Of a stretch of DNA of 64,000 bases, positions 60,370 through 64,000 are shown piece after piece. Position numbers and translations under genes: made by a program. The notes under the pieces were generated by a model that searched no databases, was not told the DNA's origin, and saw only the letters and a list, made by a program, of their open reading frames with translations. The number at the start of each line of letters is the position of its first letter. The stretch's first letter is position 1. The stretch spans positions 124,001-188,000 of the forward strand of contig CP180022.1 in the NCBI GenBank assembly GCA_047528285.1, written 5' to 3'. The DNA comes from G047528285 sp047528285. Its GTDB lineage: Bacteria > Pseudomonadota > Gammaproteobacteria > Enterobacterales > Enterobacteriaceae.

Positions 60370-60889
60370 TTATCCTGTTTCTTGAAACAAGATTTTTTTT
60401 ATTTTTGAAAAAATAATGCAGCTTCTGATAATAAATGAAGGTGTATCTCTATATTTTGTGTAACCAACTGTTGATATCGACGGATAATTGAATATCAATG
60501 CAACCGAGAGCTTGATTGCAATCATGATAACAGTAATACCAGATATTTTTATGTATATTGATATCGATTTCTCCGCCATTATACGATGCAACGAATTAGG
60601 GTAATCCGGAATTGGTGCGTAATATTTACATAGTTGTTTTCCAAACAATCACGTATTAAAATTGATAGATCAGTGAGATTAATATATACATTGTTCATCT
60701 CTGCAGATTGCGACTAGGAATCTGCAGGTTGTTGCAAATTTTCTACACTGACGATTAACTCATAATCGAACTTAATTTGCGCAACGTACTCATAAAAAGC
60801 AAATTTTTCAAAACAGGATCACACCCACCTTCTGATCGCATTGTTCCTCCAGAAATATTGGCGTCCATTAGCATGCATTCGGAAACCCA
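60370..60889 (-). pseudogene. gor: Remnant of glutathione reductase (gor)
   Basis: Two fragments on the minus strand align with E. coli Gor in order. 60755-60889 reads ECMLMDANISGGTMRSEGGC then DPVLKNLLFMSTLRK, against E. coli KCALIEAKELGGTCVNVGCV then PKKVMWHAAQIRE; the first redox-active cysteine is gone. 60454-60495 reads IFNYPSISTVGYTK, against VFSHPPIGTVGLTE. The fragments are about 300 bp apart where an intact gene would have about 900, so there is an internal deletion as well as stops and frameshifts. E. coli has gor directly after rlmJ on the same strand, exactly this position. Confidence 0.72.
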
Positions 60890-61063
60890 CTAAGCAGGTA
60901 CGCAGCATTGATTATAAATCAAGCAATTTTTACCGCCGATGATGAAATAAATTTAATATCAAATTAGCTAAGTAGATTATTCAGAATAACCTGATTAAAT
61001 GTGTCGCAGGAAAATATCCGTAATAATAAAAATTATATCAAATTATTTAATAGGGATGTGTAC

Positions 61064-61906
61064 TTACTCTGGTACAAGCCATCGTACAAAAAAATGACCC
61101 TGGCCAGATGGCACAAGAGTCTGATGTAACCATGGAAGTAATAAATTCATCTCCTCCTTTAGTTTCCAAGGGGGATTAACGATAATCATGCCTGAACCAC
61201 TCATGCCAAGTCGATTGCTATCCGGACGGATAGCCAGCTCAATCTGCAAAATATGGCGAATTCCACTTCGATTAAGCCCCGAAAATATCTGCTTTGTTTT
61301 CTGCCTTAGCACTACTGGATACCACAGCGCATAGATCCCATTAGAAAAACGCTTATAACCTTCCTGAATAGCTCTAACTACATCCTGGTAATCCGTTTTT
61401 ATTTCATAAGGCGGATCGATTAACACCACACCACGACGAGAAATACTTGGAAGCTGGGACTTTAGTTGTTGATAGCCATTAGCCCTACGAACTAATGCTC
61501 GATGGTCTTTGTGAAATTCTCTGCGCAACAATGAATAATCATTAACATGCAGCTCGCTTAAATATAATTGATCATTATCACGCAGCAGTTGACGGGCCAG
61601 AAGGGGTGAGCCGGGATAATAGCGTAAATACTTGTCAGGGTTAAAATAACGAACTACATCAAGATAAGGCATTAGCAAATTTGGAGCATCTACACGCTGC
61701 CAGATCCGGGCTATTCCTTCTAAAAATTCTCCAGTGCGCTCAGTTTGATGGTCAGAAAGCAAATAACGCCCCGCGCCAGCATGACTATCGAGAAAAAGAA
61801 ACGGTTTATCCTTTTTCTTCATCGTGATAAATATAAGAGTCAACACGATATGCTTGAGCACATCAGCATGATTACCAGCGTGAAAACGATGACGATAGCT
61901 GAGCAT
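61064..61906 (-). CDS. rlmJ: 23S rRNA m6A2030 methyltransferase RlmJ
   Basis: SAM-dependent methyltransferase modifying A2030 of 23S rRNA. The product is 280 residues, the same as E. coli YhiR. It starts MLSYRHRFHAGNHADVLKHI. The SAM-binding region has LDSHAGAGRY, the catalytic motif is LIDPPYEIKTDYQDV (DPPY), then YALWYPVVLR and MIIVNPPWKL. The SAM comes from MetK. It is followed on the same strand by the gor pseudogene; E. coli prlC, which is divergent, is not recognisable. Confidence 0.95.
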   Translation of the reverse strand: MLSYRHRFHAGNHADVLKHIVLTLIFITMKKKDKPFLFLDSHAGAGRYLLSDHQTERTGEFLEGIARIWQRVDAPNLLMPYLDVVRYFNPDKYLRYYPGSPLLARQLLRDNDQLYLSELHVNDYSLLRREFHKDHRALVRRANGYQQLKSQLPSISRRGVVLIDPPYEIKTDYQDVVRAIQEGYKRFSNGIYALWYPVVLRQKTKQIFSGLNRSGIRHILQIELAIRPDSNRLGMSGSGMIIVNPPWKLKEEMNLLLPWLHQTLVPSGQGHFFVRWLVPE

Positions 61907-64000
61907 AGAGTTAAATATCTACTTTAATAAAAAACAGTTATTTTATTTATATTGATTTCATAGTTCTCACATGTACCAGATTCCATTAACTAACTCCTTA
62001 AATCAAAACAAAAAAATATATAGAAGATAGATCTAACAAGTAATTCTATCACCATACGCACTAAATGAGTTAAAATATTAAAATTAATCTATTTTATGGT
62101 GTTTGGTATTCCAAGTGTGCTCTATCTGAATCTCCCTATTTGTAACAGGAGAGAGAAGCGGCTTAACCTCCTAGCAACTGCAAATCGATTTTATAAAAAC
62201 AACAAAACTTTACAGTACCATCATGATAAGTAATTTTACATCCCGCATATTACTTTTCATTAGAGCATCTCTATCAAAATACGCAAAACAGCACTTAGCG
62301 CCGTATATAGTAAGAAAAAACTATCAGACCAGATCTTTTCGCTCTTCAGTTTTTTGTAATGATTTAAATTTGTTAAGAATAATTGAATGTCATATACCAC
62401 TAGATGACCTTATTATCCATCGATTTCAATTTTGAAAAACAATATTTTATGATGAAAGTACTTAATATGAGCCCATAAATTCAAATTATGTAATCCTACC
62501 AAGTAGGATATATTTTCTTACTAGGTGACTCAATGAATTCAAAAAATATTATAAAAACCATACATTAATTATGTGATAAGTATATTAAATATATTTAATG
62601 GCATTAATTATTTTAATAAAGTATCTGCATTTCTCAATCTAAAAAAACATAAATCCAGTGATTTATACAAGCATAAGCAAATATAGTCAGAAAATCTGAT
62701 CTTTGTACCACATATAAAGCTACTATGTATCTACTTCACAGAGGATAACAATTTCAGCGTGAGGATATTTTGCTATCCGCAAACCTGCTTTAGCGTAATT
62801 TTTAAATACACCAGAACAGTATTCATTTAGTTTAACACCCAATAACCGCTGCAATATCTCTGCACTAACATACCTAATTGAAATTTTCAATCGCGAGAAT
62901 AAAATTGAAATATTTTCAAATGCTGATTAAAATTGTAAGTCGCATACCTGTTATTTAAAGCCCATGACATAGAACTCCATCGAGGCAAGATAACGAAAAC
63001 AGATAATATCAATCTTTATATCATTACCATATATTTTTAAAATAAAAATATATTTCAGAAACCACTCTGATTCAGATAATCTCTTTATACAAAATTATTT
63101 AACATATAGAATATAATTCTATATTATTATTTATTTTACAATCACCTAGAATGAAATAGAAAATTTATAACTATTTGAAAAATAATTTATTAATCATTAT
63201 TTTCAGACACATTCGATAAAACAATTGACTTTTATTAAAAAAATAATGCCAGTTTTGATTTATGCAACAAAACTTGTAATTTCATTACACACTGAAAGCA
63301 CTATTTTACTCAAATTTAATTTTCAATACTATTATTCACAGTAACTTATTAAAAATCAATTATTTATCTTATGTTTTATTTTGGAATAAGAAAATTTAAT
63401 TCTACCCTAAAACAATGAATGTCCCTCTCAATTTATTGCAAAACCTGCTATTATTTTTAACACAAGTAAAACCTGTCCATCAGACAGAATACATATCTTC
63501 CCCCAATCATAGATACCGTCTGTTAGTTAAATTAACATATTATTCCAGTAGTTTTCTTTCTTCAGAGGTGAACATCTTTATAATATATAAAAGTATATCT
63601 TTTATACTACAAAAGTAGGATTGCTTTTCTTAAAAATTAAGAGATTTGTTAAAAAAATAAAGAAACCAATTGTAACGTTTAAATATTCGTATATTTTTCT
63701 TTAAAAATACGGTTATGCTCTTGTTTTTCACGATTTTGTTGTAATGTATCCTTCAAAATCATATTAGTTCTAGTACGACTAAAAGATATCGATAAAATAT
63801 CGTACGCAACGATATTTTTAATAAAAATTTGTAATGATATTTATAATATAAAAGTGGATTCTTATGATTACTGATATTGAAATATTAAATATTTTATATG
63901 CTGACAAAATTAGTCCAGCTTAATATAAAGAATCATATCTTTCAGCTATAGTATATGAAAAGCTATACTACCAAAGCTACTCATAATAAGCATTGTGGCA
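61907..64000. other. Gene-free region to the window end
   Basis: About 2.1 kb, very AT-rich. One broken coding fragment lies at 62723-62980 (minus). Frames at 62223-62435 and 63415-63618 (plus) show no motif. The last 700 bp is AT-rich with nothing recognised. Confidence 0.5.
62723..62980 (-). pseudogene. Unidentified gene remnant with two in-frame stops
   Basis: 86 codons from ATG 62980 to TAG 62723, in one frame with a TAA and a TAA near the N-terminus: MEFYVMGFK, stop, QVCDLQF, stop, SAFENISILFSRLKISIRYV, SAEILQRLLGVKLNEYCSGV, FKNYAKAGLRIAKYPHAEIV, ILCEVDT. The last 67 codons are uninterrupted and have an ordinary soluble-protein composition inside very AT-rich DNA. It looks like a short gene of about 85 residues recently broken; I do not recognise the family. 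Confidence 0.42.

Larger units (their letters stand above)
58336..61063. other. Gene-free region between ychF and rlmJ
   Basis: About 2.7 kb. It contains a minus-strand coding fragment at 58464-58637 and, next to rlmJ, the remains of gor (60370-60889). A small palindrome TAATCC-AA-GGATTA follows ychF (about 58341-58354). The stretch 58.7-60.3 kb is AT-rich and shows nothing I can support. Confidence 0.6.

Noticed and set aside
1..64000. CRISPR arrays, insertion sequences, prophage, toxin-antitoxin or secretion loci
   Set aside because: No repeat-spacer pattern, transposase, integrase or phage protein was seen on either strand.

Overview
This window looks like part of the chromosome of a host-restricted gammaproteobacterium, most likely an insect endosymbiont of the Enterobacterales with affinities to Sodalis or Pectobacteriaceae-type bacteria. 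The intact genes give proteins very close in length and sequence to E. coli housekeeping proteins. They sit as islands in AT-rich DNA: by my own sum, only about 28 kb of the 64 kb is intact protein or RNA gene. No insertion sequence, prophage, CRISPR array or intact accessory system was seen. The species cannot be assigned from the sequence alone.

Layout. 1-3.7 kb: rplM (partial, minus), zapE (minus), zapG and degQ (plus), in E. coli order. 6.1-7.1 kb: ldtB (minus). 9.6 and 12.2 kb: tRNA-Leu(CAA) and tRNA-Ser(CGA). 14.3-17.7 kb: metK and galP. 19.7-20.4 kb: rpiA. 22.6-24.2 kb: pitA. 27-37.3 kb: the lolCDE operon, divergent mfd, and ndh, as in the E. coli ndh-mfd-lolCDE region. 39.1 kb: rplY. 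40.4-46.6 kb: gshA, yqaB, tRNA-Arg(ACG), tRNA-Ser(GCT), csrA and alaS, collinear with E. coli but without yqaA. 48.5-50.8 kb: pgk-fbaA. 51.7-52.6 kb: metF. 53.7-54.6 kb: ssrA and smpB. 57.2-58.3 kb: ychF. 61-61.9 kb: rlmJ.

Function. The genes cover translation (L13, L25, AlaRS, four tRNAs, RlmJ, tmRNA/SmpB rescue), sugar import and lower glycolysis plus the pentose phosphate branch (GalP, FbaA, Pgk, RpiA), NADH oxidation (Ndh), phosphate uptake (PitA), methionine/SAM/one-carbon metabolism (MetK, MetF), the first step of glutathione synthesis (GshA), transcription-coupled repair (Mfd), and an active envelope (LolCDE, LdtB, DegQ). CsrA is the only regulator encoded. A perfect FNR-type palindrome upstream of ndh and several long hairpins remain in otherwise eroded DNA.

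The gaps are not blank. Several hold coding-like fragments broken by stops. One, downstream of rlmJ, matches two separate regions of glutathione reductase (gor), so gor is dead here although gshA is intact. Other fragments are described but not identified. No new multi-gene system was found. The most unusual signals are the gor remnant, the G9 tract inside the zapE P-loop codons, the cluster of inverted repeats upstream of alaS, the long hairpin upstream of pitA, and the enlarged cytoplasmic loop of PitA.
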